From Kingdonia uniflora (taxonomy: Eukaryota > Streptophyta > Magnoliopsida > Ranunculales > Circaeasteraceae): a stretch of 64,000 bases of DNA. Location of the stretch: assembly GCA_014058105.1 (NCBI GenBank), contig JACGCM010001747.1:1426001-1490000 (forward strand), given 5' to 3'. Below are positions 31,379-43,369 of the stretch, piece by piece. The position numbers and the translations under genes are program-made. The notes under the pieces were generated by a model that was not told the origin of the DNA, searched no databases, and saw only the letters and a list, made by a program, of their open reading frames with translations. Positions within the stretch are counted from its first letter, which is position 1. Each line of letters opens with the position of its first letter.

Positions 31379-32432
31379 AAGTACAAACACTATGTTCTTA
31401 ATTTAAGATATCACGAGGGGTCTATAGCTGAATAATACCTCCTAGGTGAGATGATGATGTACTACATGGAGTACATGTACGATGGTAGAAATAGAAGCCA
31501 TAAATGATCACGAAAGATGCTTATGGAGGATGATAGTGAAGGTGCAAGCCCACTTGAAAAAAATGGCAAACCTTACGTTCTTGGAAATTTGGAATACCAA
31601 CATGTACGTAAATGGGTTTTGAGACGATCCGACGAAAATGATGACTTGAAGAAGTAAGAATAAATTAATAACCTAAATTAGTATCAATAAATAATCTAAT
31701 TTATATTTATGCTACATTGGCATGAAATATGATATGTACGTTGAGAACTAGCGATCTCGGTATCAAGGTCAGGGGGTTATTGAGGCAAGAAATCTTATGG
31801 ATTATATACCTTGGCTTAAACAACAATTAAAAGATGAAGTTTATTGTGTGTTCAAAAGGATCGTGGACGGACCTAGTTTTACTGCCATGTCATATAAGTC
31901 ATATCAGGTTAATGGGTATGCTTTTTACACTGTAGAGTCTAAAATGAACACTATGGCCCAAAATAGTGGGGTCTCTATGAGTGCTATAACTAGCCTTCGA
32001 GCGTCTTCTAGTGATAAAAACCTCAAGGATGCGAAAGTAACCTATTATGGTGTTATAAAATCAATTTTGGAGTTGGATTACACTATTTTCAAAGAAGTTG
32101 AGTTCTATTGTGATTGGGTAGACAAAAATGGTTCCTAGTTGATCCATAAAAAAACTTGATATATGCTAATCTAGGTAAACTTCAAAGTAACTCAAAGATG
32201 GATAACGAGCCCTTTATTCTTGTATCTGAAGCTACTCAAGTTTTTTATTGCCAAGATTCAAAGCAGACCTAATGAAGATTGGCATGTTGTCTTAGACTCT
32301 CCAAAGAGGTTGAACAAATATGTTGATGCTTATGAAGATCCCTTAGTATTTAAAGGAAGAATGAACAATATTAATTCAACATTGGAGGAGAATCATGAGG
32401 ATGAAAATATCATTGGAGACGATGAAGAATAG
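31379..32432 (+). pseudogene. CACTA TNP2-type transposase, C-terminal part (broken)
   Basis: YHEGSIAE (about 31410) is a hallmark of the DUF4218-type region of plant TNP2 proteins. The DUF4216-type region follows in 31797-32138 (NGYAFYTVESKMNTMAQNSG, then YYGVIKSILELDY) and 32220-32432 (WHVVLDSPKRL and an acidic tail). Stops separate the pieces, and the N-terminal catalytic part is absent. Confidence 0.75.
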
Positions 32433-32819
32433 TAAAACCATTTCCACTTTTTTCTTATAATTAATTAGTACTCTATGAATTCTTGTTGACTTAAAATATT
32501 AGTTTAATAATGCTCCTTTTGTGTCGCTATTTCCACTTTTATTTGACTATTCATCATGAGACGATTCATTATGTGAAGTATTTTATCTATCAAACCCTTG
32601 AACATACCATTATGTTTTATTGGTAATATATTTACGACAATTCAGTTTTTGGAGACACGCAGGGAGATCAAGCATTGTTGGGGGATCAAGCACCGTAGGG
32701 TATATATTGATGGTTCCTTCATCATAAAGAATTATTTTTGTCTTATATGGCCTTTTATATTTTTGTATAGCTTTTAATGTAAGTAGGCATTTTCCATTAG
32801 AGTTTGATGACAATGGAAG

Positions 32820-33555
32820 TATAATTAGGGAGTATCGTGCAAAATTTGCCACAAAATGTGGTGAGCTTGCAATCACACGTTTCCCCTATCATTTGCAATT
32901 GGCGTCTTGTAGGTAAAGATGTTGAAAAGATTATACGGGATGATGTTTGTGTAAGTTTCAATAACCATAATCAAAATATATTTTCTTATAATTCATATGC
33001 ATCTAACTATTTTAAGTTTCACATCTGACTTTTAAGTTGGATCCTGAAGTACACAAGAAGGTAATTGACAAAAGGGTGAACAGATCTTGGAAAGAATGGA
33101 AAATTAATTTATGATAGAGTTACGTTAAGTATTTAACTGATTTTGAAAGAAAAGTGCATGTACCAAAATATATGAAAGAAGAAGATTGGTATGAATTCAT
33201 AGATGATTGTTCCACCGATAGTGAAATGAACCATCGTGCTAACGACAAGTATGCAAGGAGCAAAATGTATACCCCCCATACTACTGGAAGAAGGGGATGT
33301 GCTAGAAAGAAAGAGAAAATGGTATTGTATTTGTTTGGAAATTAATATTGAATAATAAGTATGTTTCCTATATATATATATTTATTTATGAAAAATTATA
33401 GGATTATCCTTTTTTCAATTTTTGTTGGTACTAAATCCATTATTCTCTCACAGGAAAAAAAAACCCTGGACTGATGGTTAAGAGAACTCATCTATTTATG
33501 GCATGCCATACGAAAGTGGATGGAACCTTCCCTGAGCTAATGAGAGTAAAAATGG
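32820..33555 (+). pseudogene. CACTA second protein (Ptta/En/Spm type), first part
   Basis: Segments include HKKVIDKRVNRSWKEWK (about 33052), then RKVHVPKYMKEEDWYEFIDD and a HTTGRRGCARKKEK block (33154-33345), and a THLFMACHTKVDGTFPEL-like stretch (about 33490). This order matches plant Ptta/En/Spm transposases. Several stops are present. Confidence 0.7.
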
Positions 33556-33650
33556 TAAGATTTAACTATTGTGCCTATAATCTAGAATTCTTTTTCTTAC
33601 ATTTTCATGGTTCATGTTAGTCTTGTGTCTACTATGAATGTCGTTGGTAC

Positions 33651-34210
33651 TTTTTTTTTTGAAAGAGATAGTTCTGCAGCATCCGATATAGCTGCGCACT
33701 CAACCATATAAGAGGTTGTGATGCTTTTAATCTTAGCTCCCATTATGTTCAGAGTATGGTCTCTAAACCCAATACCATATTGATCCATAAGTCATTAACA
33801 AGCTGCATTGTGCTGATCATTTAAGCAGTGCATTAAAAGACCAGTTCACCAGGTTGATTTCAAACTGATTAAGTGCCCATCCTCAAATAGTTTTATTAAA
33901 AGGACAATGAAGAAATAGATGTTGAGAGCTTTCTATATGACATTTACAAAGACTGCATCTTGAGGTACGATTAATGGTCTAAGCTTAAATTTTATAATAA
34001 GTGGGGAGAGAGTTTGGAGTAGCCCAAACTTTGATGCCTAACATAATATTCACACATTTCACCTTTTTGTTATATTTTACGCAAGACTTTAGTATTTTTC
34101 CTCCATTTACTTTAATCTTGAATTTAGCTATATTCTCTAGGAGGTGCTTACCACAGTTGTTCATAATCTACATGGCCTTGTTAATGAAAATTTTGATCAA
34201 AATGTAGTTT
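33651..34210 (-). mobile_element. 5'-truncated LINE fragment inside the CACTA remnant
   Basis: On the minus strand it ends with a 10-base A tail (T at 33651-33660). Upstream it reads as a zf-RVT-like region (CSLCKCHIESSQHLFLHCPF) with flanking LINE-type sequence and several stops. It splits the two parts of the CACTA protein. The 5' end is uncertain; a weak 10-bp match (TATGAATGTC at 33633 and 34603) hints it may reach about 34600. Confidence 0.65.
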
Positions 34211-35339
34211 CAAATGTAAATAATATTTATTTAGTACATGTTTTATTTTATTTTTCTTCTAGATTCTCTTTGGTTTAACATCATGAATAGTGCACAAATT
34301 TCCAAATGAAATGATGCACTTGAGTCTTGTAGATTTTTTCCCCGATCTTTATCAATTTTAGGGAGATAGAATCTAAACATGTTGTATTTTGTACAAATGT
34401 CTTATATATGATCTCTAGAAGAGAATCTAGGTAAGAGTTTAATGACTAGATCATAAAAAATTAAATTTGTCCCTTGAAAGCTTAAAGCTCAATGGTTACA
34501 CCATATATATGGCTTTCATAGTCTAAGAGCACACTCTTTGGACATCTAAATTTCAGTTCAAACTATAAAGCTGAAGGAGATATTAGGCTTTCTCATGGGG
34601 TTTATGAATGTCATATCCTTAGCTTAGGTGATGCATGCTCTTCCCTCATTTCTTTTAGCTTGGGTCTTTGTTTTTTTTTCCTTTGTAACCTTTCATTTTG
34701 GTATGTAATTTATTTTCTGCCCTAAAAAAAGACAGGGAATGATATTAAAGAGAGCGTTTCTAGTACATGGCATAATTTTTATAGTTTGGTTGTTTCTCTT
34801 CTGTGAATACCATCTTATATGAAGAGTGAAGTTGATGGAACATGCACTAACTTGTCATTTTGAGAGAAAACTGTTAGCTTTTGTGCAAGTTTATATTGTG
34901 GGTTGCTTTTCTGGTATGTTGATCTGAACTAATATTTTGTGTCCTTAGCTACCTCCACCTTCGCTGAACTGATGCTTAATATTGATATGATCTTAAATTG
35001 ATCCTTGTTGCGTAAACTTGCAGCCCAAATATTCAAGAACTGTTCATATTTAATTCTAAACTGCATATGGCATTTGTCTAATTGAGTTCAAACGTTATTG
35101 ACTTATTACTGCTTTAAGTATTACTTTATTGTAATTTCTCCTATATTTATTTACTGAAATGGTATTTTTGTAATTGAATTGCTCTTTGATGTACAAGTGT
35201 TTGGAAAAGATAAAAATGGTTATATAAGGGATTTGGTGATATATCTAGTGCCGAATTGGAGAGTACACTACCTTTCAGAATGAAGCTTGCAAATGGAAAA
35301 ATGAAAAACATAAATTTACAATCTTAATTGAAGTTCCTG

Positions 35340-35810
35340 GGGGAATAACTAGTTTTTTAGGCCAATGCGCGAAAGCAACTTAAAGAGAGGTTTACATTAT
35401 TCAAATCTCAAGATTCTCCTCCTGAGTTACAAAAGTGTCATACTTCTAACATCGAAACACCATCTCGAGTGTTGACTTATATATTATTTATGCAAAGATT
35501 GCTCATAATAAATTATCATGTTTATATTTGAATGCTTATATGCAATTTTCATTATCTGTTGAGTGGGTGCCCACCATTTACTAACGCATATTGTCCATCC
35601 ATGATGGTTCCACAAAAGTCATGTGAGTTAATAGACTGGTATGGTGTTACTGTTGCGTATGGAACTCTTCAGCAAGTTAAAAGAACTTCAGAGGATTTTT
35701 ATAATATATTAATAGATGAGATCGTTCATGTAACAGAAGATGGACCCCTTAAGGATGTTGTCGTTGGTGCGATCATAACTTGGGAGAAAAGTTGTACCAT
35801 GTTTATTTGA
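35340..35810 (+). pseudogene. CACTA second protein, C-terminal part
   Basis: The open frame 35532-35810 (92 codons) contains VAYGTLQQV and a terminal DGPLKDVVVGAIITWEKS, which resembles the C-terminus of Ptta/En/Spm proteins that end in a short '..G..VAWPS'-type strand. The preceding ANARKQLKERFTLFKSQ (about 35360) fits too. It probably continues 32820-33555. Confidence 0.6.
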
Positions 35811-36430
35811 TTAATGTATGTTATTTCTTTTATACAGAATTAAAAGTTATTTCGAAACATATTTTTAAAGATTTTTAATAATATAGATTATTTTGGAATA
35901 ATTTGGTTTAATGTTTAAGTATATTGGTAAGATCATTGTTTAGGTGAATGGAAAAATATGGTATTCCATTCAATTAAAAAAAGGGTATGTGTTCTCAAAA
36001 ATTACATATTTGTAAGTCCTGTATGTTTAATACTAAATGTCTTTTTCCCATATAATGACAGAAAAACTGCACATACAATTGTTGGATCTCTTAAAGAACG
36101 ACATATATATGTGCTTTAAAAAAAATTCATGACAGAAAAATCAACATTTATTATTGTTGCTTTTATTCATAAAACACGATATATATTTTTTTTGTTTATT
36201 TTTAAACTGAACAACTTTTATCTCATTGAAATGACATAAAGATCGATACATATAATTGCCGTATTTTTTTAAAAATAACGACATATTTCTATATCACTAA
36301 AATACGACATTTATAACTGTCGGTAACAATAACGACTCCAATTTTGGTAACAGTTGTTAGTAATAGAATATAAATTGTTAATCAGGCAATAACGATAGTT
36401 ATATCTGTCACTAATATCCAAGAGTGATAT
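35811..36430. repeat. Subterminal-type motif cluster
   Basis: Very AT-rich, with repeated ACGACAT / ATGTCGT and TAACTGTCGGTAACAATAACG-type motifs in both orientations (for example 36098-36108, 36268-36275, 36300-36330, 36390-36400). CACTA elements carry such arrays as transposase binding sites. No CACTA terminus is visible at the end. Confidence 0.45.
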
Positions 36431-36434
36431 TTAC

Positions 36435-37627
36435 CAATCAAGCAATGGCAATAGCAAATGCAATCAAATAGGTACTTCCAGATACTCACCAGAGGTTGTC
36501 ATTTGGCACATCTATCAAAATACGGCGAAACAAATTTCTTATGTTTTCAAAAGGTATTACTTATTTGCGCAAGACTTTTATAAATGTGTTTATGAACCTA
36601 AATCTGTTGAAGAATTTGAAGTTATGTAGCATGCAATGATTGATAAATGCAGTAAAGCAAAAATGATTGGTTGCATGGTATTTACCATTTACGTGAAAAG
36701 TGAGCTCAAGTTTATGGTAGAGAATATTTTTGTGCGGTTATGACCACTACCCAGAGAAGTGAAAGCATAAACAAATTTTTGAAAGAATTTCTCGTAAGAG
36801 AACTTATTATTTGACAACTGGTAGAACAATGCGATTCAGCAATGGCCGATAGAGTTGAGGAAGAAAGGAAAGCAAATAATCATGCAAGGCAAACTAATGT
36901 TATACTTTTATTTGAATGGGGGGTTGAGCGTGAAGCTTCAAAAATATATGCCGTAAAAATATTTGAAAACTTCAAGCAAGAGTTGGCCGGTGTTTTTGAT
37001 TTGAAGTTGGTATCTAACGGGGATGATGGCATCACATATTTGTATAATGTATTTAAATTGGGGAATTCTGCAAGAAGTCATTCTCTTAGTTATACTCCCT
37101 CGGAGGGGCTAGTGAGTTGCAGTTGTAAGATGTTTGAATTTCTTGGGTACCTTTGTTCACATGCTTTAAAACTATTTTGAGAGTTAGAGGTGACAAACTT
37201 ACCATCACTATACTATTTGAAGAGATGGCGAGTGGATGTTACAGAAGCAATTATAGGTATTTCTCACGAAGACGTCATTATAAATGATTGTCAGCCAGGT
37301 TTTACAGCTCGGTATAGTAAGTTATCTCACATTGCACAGTACATTATATCCAATGCAATAAAAAGTGATGCAATGTATCCTTCAGTTATGGCTCAATTGA
37401 TGAAAATAAAATCAAGTGTAGATTCCCATATCGTTTCAAAAAAAGAGTCTGAGGGGACATCGCAAGTTACAAGTAATATAAATTCCAACGATCGTATTGA
37501 AGAAAAAGATCCAACTCAAGGTGTAATTTATCGACACCCAAAAATTAAGGGAAACAAGAATCAGCAGAAAAGTAAACTTAAAAGTTTGTTGGAAAAAATA
37601 AGGCGAAGAAGACGAAGTTTCTTTTGA
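36435..37627 (+). pseudogene. FAR1/FRS- or MULE-like transposase fragment
   Basis: Starts inside the MULE catalytic domain (AMAIANAIK then VLPDT, about 36445), then TTQRSESINKFLKEFL (36750). A 112-codon frame (36842-37180) ends in a SWIM zinc finger, CSCKMFEFLGYLCSHALKLF, followed by LPSLYYLKRW (37190) and a basic tail. FHY3/FAR1-family regulators and the Mutator-like transposases they derive from share this order. The N-terminal WRKY-GCM1-type finger and the first catalytic residues are missing, and stops occur before 36842 and at 37178-37180, so this is a fragment, not a gene. Confidence 0.75.
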
Positions 37628-37917
37628 AACAGTCTAAAACAACCATTGGTTAGTACAAACTTTTGTTACTCTTTATTTTTATATTATCCCTTATTTCTAA
37701 TACAGAAGAAAGCAACCCAAATATCCTCAATGATCCACACATGGCGATTGATATGAGAGCACAAACAATTGTAATTTAGCTGATGGGGGTACGTATTAAA
37801 GTTATAAATAATTATATTACGATTATCTTTTCTAAAGTATATTCACTAATTTGCTATGATATTGGGTTTGTATTGACTTAATCGATAATAGGAATTAACA
37901 AGTTTATGAAATCAATG

Positions 37918-38447
37918 TGATCCATGAGGATCTAGTCATTCAACCTCTTCAAAAAGATGCCATGTCGTTCGAACGAGCCTTAAAGCCATTTTAACGAGTT
38001 TGAAGGAAAAAAAGACCAATTATGATAGTCTCATTTTCTAGGCTTAAATTTGCAAGTCATTCGAATGACATTTGGAGTTATTCAAATGACTGGGTTCCCA
38101 GAGGACCAATTACGACTGCCTAAATTTTTAGGCTTAATTAAACCAGTTGTTCGAATGACCCATGGGTTTTTTCAAGCGACTATCGTGCTTCCTTCATAGT
38201 TTAGTTCACTTAAGGGCATAATTGTCCTATTTTTGTAACTAGAAAACTCTTAACTCTCATAAAGGGGCACGGCTAGGCAAGATGATTAGATCCAAGTTTT
38301 GTAATCTGGACTTAGGGTTTGAAAGAGGAATTCAATTGAAATAAATCCATTAAGCAATTAAAGCTTTTATTGGGAAATTCTCCCACCAAATTGTTGTTCT
38401 TTGCTTAATTCTTCGATTAGGAAGTTCTTTAATTTGATTATGGATTA
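37918..38447 (+). repeat. 5' LTR of the chromovirus-like element
   Basis: About 530 bp, begins TGATCC and ends GGATTA, a decayed inverted terminus. It is closely related to the solo LTR at 4533-5108. It contains TTCGAACGAG and TTCGAATGAC-type motifs at 37968-38160. The likely target duplication partner CAATG (37913-37917) has no visible counterpart. Confidence 0.85.
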
Positions 38448-38449
38448 AG

Positions 38450-38459
38450 TAGTATTAGA
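38450..38459 (+). promoter_or_regulatory. Decayed primer-binding site
   Basis: TAGTATTAGA can be read as TGGTATCAGA with one G-to-A and one C-to-T change, just after the 5' LTR. Both changes are of the type caused by cytosine methylation. Confidence 0.5.
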
Positions 38460-38538
38460 TTTTCAAGTTACAATTCCCTGGGGGTTATGGTTTATGGTCT
38501 TTACATGTGACTGACTAAAGCAAACGAAGGAGATTCTT

Positions 38539-39573
38539 GTGAGTCTGTTAAAGATTCACCAAAAACTTAGCTTGAAAAATAAGGCAAATTTGGAGATGGG
38601 CGATTCGGAAGATCGACTCACTAGGCTTCAAACGAAAGTTTTTGACCTAACTACTACTCTAGTGGAGTTGGTAGAGCAATTATGTCTTGTGAACCTCGCC
38701 AAAGCATCCGCTTTATCAAAATGACAAGAGCACTCAAAAAAGAAAGGAGTTATGGAGGATCCTTAATGGTAACCAAGCGTTGGTTTGGACATCGATGTAG
38801 GCGACTATGACGTGTTCATGAAGTATACAGGGGGTTTGTTGGAGTCTATTACAAGGGAGTTGAAGTTTTTTACTGTGGGGAATATCGAAGGCGCTACTAT
38901 AAAAGCAAGTACTTGTAGAGTGACAAGAAAGACGACGAGAGCAAGTTGGGATACAAATCTAGTTAGAAGAATGAACATAAAGGGAAGTCTAAAGGAGAGG
39001 GACTTCATCCAAGGGGAACTATTGCAGTCATTGTAAGGCAAATGGGTACATTTTGGAAAAATGTTAGAAACTTCACCTGGAATTAAGGCTGAGAGAGAGA
39101 AATGTGCACTAGCTACAACAATTGTTGATCTTCCAGATTTAGATAAACCAAATCCTAAGCTTACTCTTACGTTTAAGCAAACTATGACTACCGAGAAGGT
39201 GAATCGGGAAGATCTTTTTCATGTCAGTATTCAGGCAAAACAAAGCTTAATAGAGGCCATCATTAATTTAGGTAGTCAGAAGAATTTAATCTTTGAGGCG
39301 ATGGTAAAGAAGATGGGTTTGGCTATAATGTCTCATCCTAAGCCATATGGTCTGGGGTGGATTCAGAAAGACGCGAAGTTGAAGACCATAAAGTAGTGTA
39401 CATTCAACTTTGCGATCACTGAGTTGTTTATTGACGAGGTGACGTATGAGGTGGTTTCTTTAGATGTATGTTAAGTCATTTTGGGTAGCCCTTATATTTG
39501 GGATCGAGATGTGATTCATTACCGTAGAGCTCACAAGTATTGTCTTGTAAATGAGGGAAATAAGTTTTATATC
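38539..39573 (+). pseudogene. Chromovirus gag and protease remnant
   Basis: Two pieces are legible: a gag-like stretch at 38590-38710 and a protease region in 39061-39573 (LTLTFKQTM, HVSIQAKQSLIEAIINLGSQKNL, then YGLGWIQKDAK and LGSPYIWDRDVIHYRR). The protease catalytic motif is decayed: IINLGSQ stands where a DTGSQ-type site is expected, so the catalytic Asp is replaced by Asn. Stops at 39394-39396 and 39472-39474 break the frame, and the Tat element interrupts it at 39573. Confidence 0.75.
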
Positions 39574-40063
39574 TGTAAGGACTTGTTCCCGCCCTCGACC
39601 TGCTAGAAGCTTTGATATCGACCTCCATACAATGCAGTTCAACTACATAAATATATGACATCATTAAAGAAGCCGTTACATAAAAGAAGAATCAGACCGT
39701 TACACAACCATTATGAAGACTCATCAAAACTATGATTGTAAAGTTCGTCATTTAAAGAGATTATAGTTATAAACGGTCATAATATGAGACCTATAAAGAG
39801 GACCAATAAAGAACAGATTGAGGACGGATTATTCTATTTAAGAAAGTCGATACTAATTAAACTATCTAGAACACTCGTTGTAATAGATAGTCACCCAATC
39901 AATATGATCACTATTTCTAAATCCAAAGGAGAGATCATGGTTTTTTCCTATTCAGAGGTTTCGACACTAATTCTTATGTGTTGGTGATTATTCCTTATTT
40001 CTAGTATTCTGATCATATTTGATATGAGATTCTAAGTACGAGATCAAAATTTAGTCTCTGACA
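39574..40063 (+). repeat. 5' LTR of the Tat element
   Basis: 490 bp, TGTAAGGACTTGTTC...CTCTGACA. Very similar to 51381-51870, with scattered substitutions. Confidence 0.95.
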
Positions 40064-40065
40064 TT

Positions 40066-40085
40066 TGGCAATGTCTCTATGGGAA
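40066..40085 (+). promoter_or_regulatory. Tat primer-binding site (decayed)
   Basis: TGGCAATGTCTCTATGGGAA resembles the TGGCGCCGTCTGTGGGAA-type site used by Tat-lineage elements, two bases after the LTR. Confidence 0.65.
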
Positions 40086-40559
40086 CTGAGACAATCAACC
40101 ACAATTCTCGAATATAATAGGTTCTTGTCATCTTCACAAAATGTTGAGCCCAAGTAAAATCTCCTAGTTGGGCAGACAGAAAGAATTGGCGTGGGAGCGA
40201 ATCAAATGGCAGAACCACGCGCTATTCTAAATTACGGGATAGAAATACGAGCGATTCTAGGGTAGTAATTGACAAAAATATGAGAAGTATTAAAAATTCA
40301 TCAGGGACAGCAGACGACAACATAGAAGAACAAAGAGGCGCATCCGGCTACATCAAGAATTTTGCCTCGTGACAGGCTAGGACCTTCTAGAGATATTAGC
40401 CAGAGAGCTGATATTCGACTTGATCATAATCAACGTGGACCCAAAATCATACTGATACCTGCTGTTCAATAGGAAGCCGATAAAATCCCTACTGAGCCCA
40501 GATAAGTAAAAGACCTACAATGAGGAAAGACTCGATCCCCTGTGTGAGAAAGGCTCAAT

Positions 40560-41400
40560 GAAGGGAGTGAAGATCACAACCTTAGGGAGTGACATCTCTA
40601 ATACATGGAAAAATACATTAAGGAACTATTTAAAGCCCAAACATGCGCAGGCAAAAACATCTTTAGCAGACTATAGAAGAGCCCGACCATACAAGATTGG
40701 TTAGAGAGTAAAGTGCCGACCAGTTTTTATACAACAAAAATTCTAAAATACAAAGGGACTGATCCCGTCGAACATGTTCAAGAGTTCTAAGACTCTTTGG
40801 GTTTACATTATATGCCGAATCACATTTTATGTCGATTATTCCCTACTAGTATCCGGGGCGAGCCTCTACGATGGTTCCATTCATTAAAGGAAGGGTTAAT
40901 TCATACTATTAAATAGTTGTGAGAACTTTTTGTTAAAAACTATTTGCACAATAGAGACAAAGAGGAGAACTTGTACTTCCCAATCAGTCTTAAACAAATA
41001 CCGGGGGAGAAGCTCGAAGCTCACCAAAAAATTCTTAGATCTGACAAGAAGAGTGGATAGTCTTGACCATAAACTTATGGCTTTGGCCTTCACTAATGTT
41101 CTACTCATGGAAAGCCAAGCAAAGGGACATCTCATCCTGAACAAGGCAACAACTCAAGAAGACATGATTAAAAAAGTAAACAGTTACATCGATCTCAAAA
41201 GGATGATGTCCGAGAGACAAAAGCCATAAAACCAATCCTGACAAGAAAAGGACAAGCTACAGAGCAAAGATCCGAGCGCACTACAGATACTGGAGGAGAT
41301 AGGAAATGAACTAAATCTAATGGTGATCAACCTTGAAAGGTTAGCAACCTTCCCAACCCCTCCAGCCCATCGAGGGTAAGCCATACTACAAACACCACAA
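40560..41400 (+). pseudogene. Tat gag remnant
   Basis: Legible pieces: LKYKGTDPVEHVQEF, FPTSIRGEPLRWFHSLKEG, ELFVKNYLHNRDKEENLYF and, in another frame (40930-41229), a region ending in VNSYIDLKRMM. They follow the Retrotrans_gag order (DP.EHV, GEAL.WF, F...F). Stops and at least one frameshift are present. Confidence 0.8.
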
Positions 41401-41699
41401 AGTCTGGCATCATGATACAGAACACTGTTGTGCTCTATAGAGACTCATGGAGTATATACTTAAAGATGGAAGATTGTACAAATACATCATTGATCTGGAG
41501 AGTTACAAAAATGGGAGCAATAAACTTGATAATGAGATCGTTTAGATCGATGAAAAAATAGAAGATAAGCACCTGCACCACCTTCGTCTTAGCCACTTCA
41601 TCGAGATACACAAGATCAACAGATCAGTCAGATTTAAATGACATCGTCTCATCCAGTATCATGACCTATCCATGGTGGGGAAAAAAACTCGGTTGCTCT

Positions 41700-42340
41700 A
41701 GAATCCATAAATAGGAGAACATGGATCTCCTTCAAATATTATGATTTCATCTATGTTAAAGTTTCCTCATCATGACATACTCTTTGTCATGTTGAAAATG
41801 AGGAATATTATAATACATACGCTGAAGGTAGATTATGGGAATGGTATTGAAGTACTTTTTCAAAGTACAATCGATTAGATAGGCTTAACAGATCAAATCG
41901 AGGATAACGATATAAACATCAATGGTTTTAATATATCTAAAGAAGAACTAGTAGGCAAGATCGTACGCACTTCCCATTATAGTAGGATCGACAATAATAA
42001 GCATAACTTTTTATGTCATAAATACAAAATCACTTTATCTAGGAATCATGGGACGATATTGGTTGTACAACATAAAGGCCATTTCCTCGACTTATCATTT
42101 GGCATTACGTTTCAATTAGAATTGAGGGATATATGAAATCAAAGGCAGCTAGAAGTTAGCTTGAGCTTGTGAAAATACCATGACTATCATAATGAAACCT
42201 TCTGAGAAGTATGAATCATAACAATTATAGAACACTAAACCCATAGAGGACCAAACACCAAATGCCGAAGTCACAGAATACATCGAGATCAACAGAGGAA
42301 AGTAAGGCATGTATATTGGGACTCTCCTATCATTAATAGA
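41700..42340 (+). pseudogene. Tat protease region, strongly decayed
   Basis: Position between gag and polymerase, plus scattered short matches (an 'NGFNISKEELVG'-like stretch and a 'LYNIKAISSTYHLALRFQLELRDI'-like stretch, near 41900-42130) to the region that follows the Tat protease. I could not read an intact active site. Confidence 0.45.
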
Positions 42341-43222
42341 ACATGACACTCTTATTCAATTTTCAAAGGTAAATATCGATGTGTTTGCGTGGACATTCCA
42401 CAAAATGCCAAGAGTCGATCCCACTTTAGCTTGCCTTAAACTCTATTTTAAAAACAAGGCTATAGCGATTAAACAAAAATAGAGGGCGTTAACACCTAGA
42501 CTCCGGGAGGAAGTGAACATGGAGATCGATAAACTTATTGAAGTCAGTTTTATTTGAAAGGTAAACTATCTTGACTAAATCTCAAACATTGTAACAGTCC
42601 CAAAGAAAAATGGTAAGAACATAGTTTGTATAGATTTCACAGACCTAAATAAACATACTCTGAAAGACAGTTTCCCTTTTCCTATAATTATTTATTTACT
42701 AGATTCCACCGTGGGGCATAAAATTTTGTCCATGATGGATGTTGCATTAGGATATAATCAAATACCACTATTGCCTAATGGCCAGGAAAAAATAGCTTTC
42801 ATCGCATAGTATAAACTATACATTTACAAAGTCATGCCTTTCAAACTTAAAAATGCGGGAACTACTTATCAAAGATTGATGACCCAAATGTTCAAAGACC
42901 ATCTTAGGAAATCAATGGAAGCCTATATCATTGACAAGCTGTATAAAAGTCTAAAAAAAAATCAGCTCGCATATTTTAACACAACTTTTGATATTATTTG
43001 GTTATACAGGATAAAAAGTCTAAAAAAGAAAATCATCTCGTAGATATTCACACAGCTTTTGATATTCTTCAGCTATACAAGATGAAGCTAAACCCTGACA
43101 AATATCAGTTCAGCGTCCAATCAAGAAAGTTTTGGGGGAATTTGATTAGTAAGAAGGGAATCAAAGTTGACCCCGATCACATTCAAGCTCTATTACCCAT
43201 GCCTGTACCAAAAATGAAGTAA
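42340..43222 (+). pseudogene. Tat reverse transcriptase, catalytic box lost
   Basis: Conserved segments appear in order: NIDVFAWTFHKMPRVDP, VTVPKKNGKNIVCIDF, DLNKHTLKDSFPFP, MMDVALGYNQIP, then MPFKLKNAGTTYQRLM (42834). The catalytic YVDD position reads YIIDK, and the following segment is duplicated in tandem (about 42940-43015 and 43010-43090). Sequence then resumes with MKLNPDKYQFSVQSRKFWG and KKGIKVDPDHIQA. Stops precede and follow; the enzyme cannot be active. Confidence 0.88.
42940..43090 (+). repeat. About 75-bp tandem duplication in the Tat reverse transcriptase
   Basis: TATAAAAGTCTAAAAAAAAATC (shortened here) through TTTTGATATTATTTGGTTATAC is repeated as AAAAAGTCTAAAAAAGAAAATC through TTTTGATATTCTTCAGCTATAC. 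Diverged, so the duplication is not recent. Confidence 0.75.
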
Positions 43223-43369
43223 GGCATACAAAATTTGGCTCATAAAATTGTGGTAATTAGCTTATTTGTATCAAAATCATTAGTTTGATGTAGATGATTA
43301 CTTAACCTACTATATGAAGGGACACGAAATGGCAAGACTAAAAAAGATCCAGAGATTGAGTGGAATAAT

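Larger units (their letters stand above)
31379..36430 (+). mobile_element. Decayed CACTA (En/Spm) transposon remnant
   Basis: Plus-strand remnants appear in the usual order: the C-terminal part of a TNP2-type transposase (31379-32432), a Ptta/En/Spm second protein (32820-33555 and 35340-35810), then about 600 bp rich in short CGACA / TGTCG-like inverted motifs resembling subterminal repeats. A LINE fragment interrupts it at 33651-34210. I did not find intact CACTA termini, so the edges are approximate. Confidence 0.68.

Noticed and set aside
34480..34690. Possible second SINE (AGCTCAATGG and GTTCAAACT boxes, T run)
   Set aside because: Box spacing of about 65-70 bp is too wide, the B box is imperfect, and no duplication was found.
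36842..37627. Functional FAR1-family gene
   Set aside because: The N-terminal half is missing and stops separate the pieces; fragment only.
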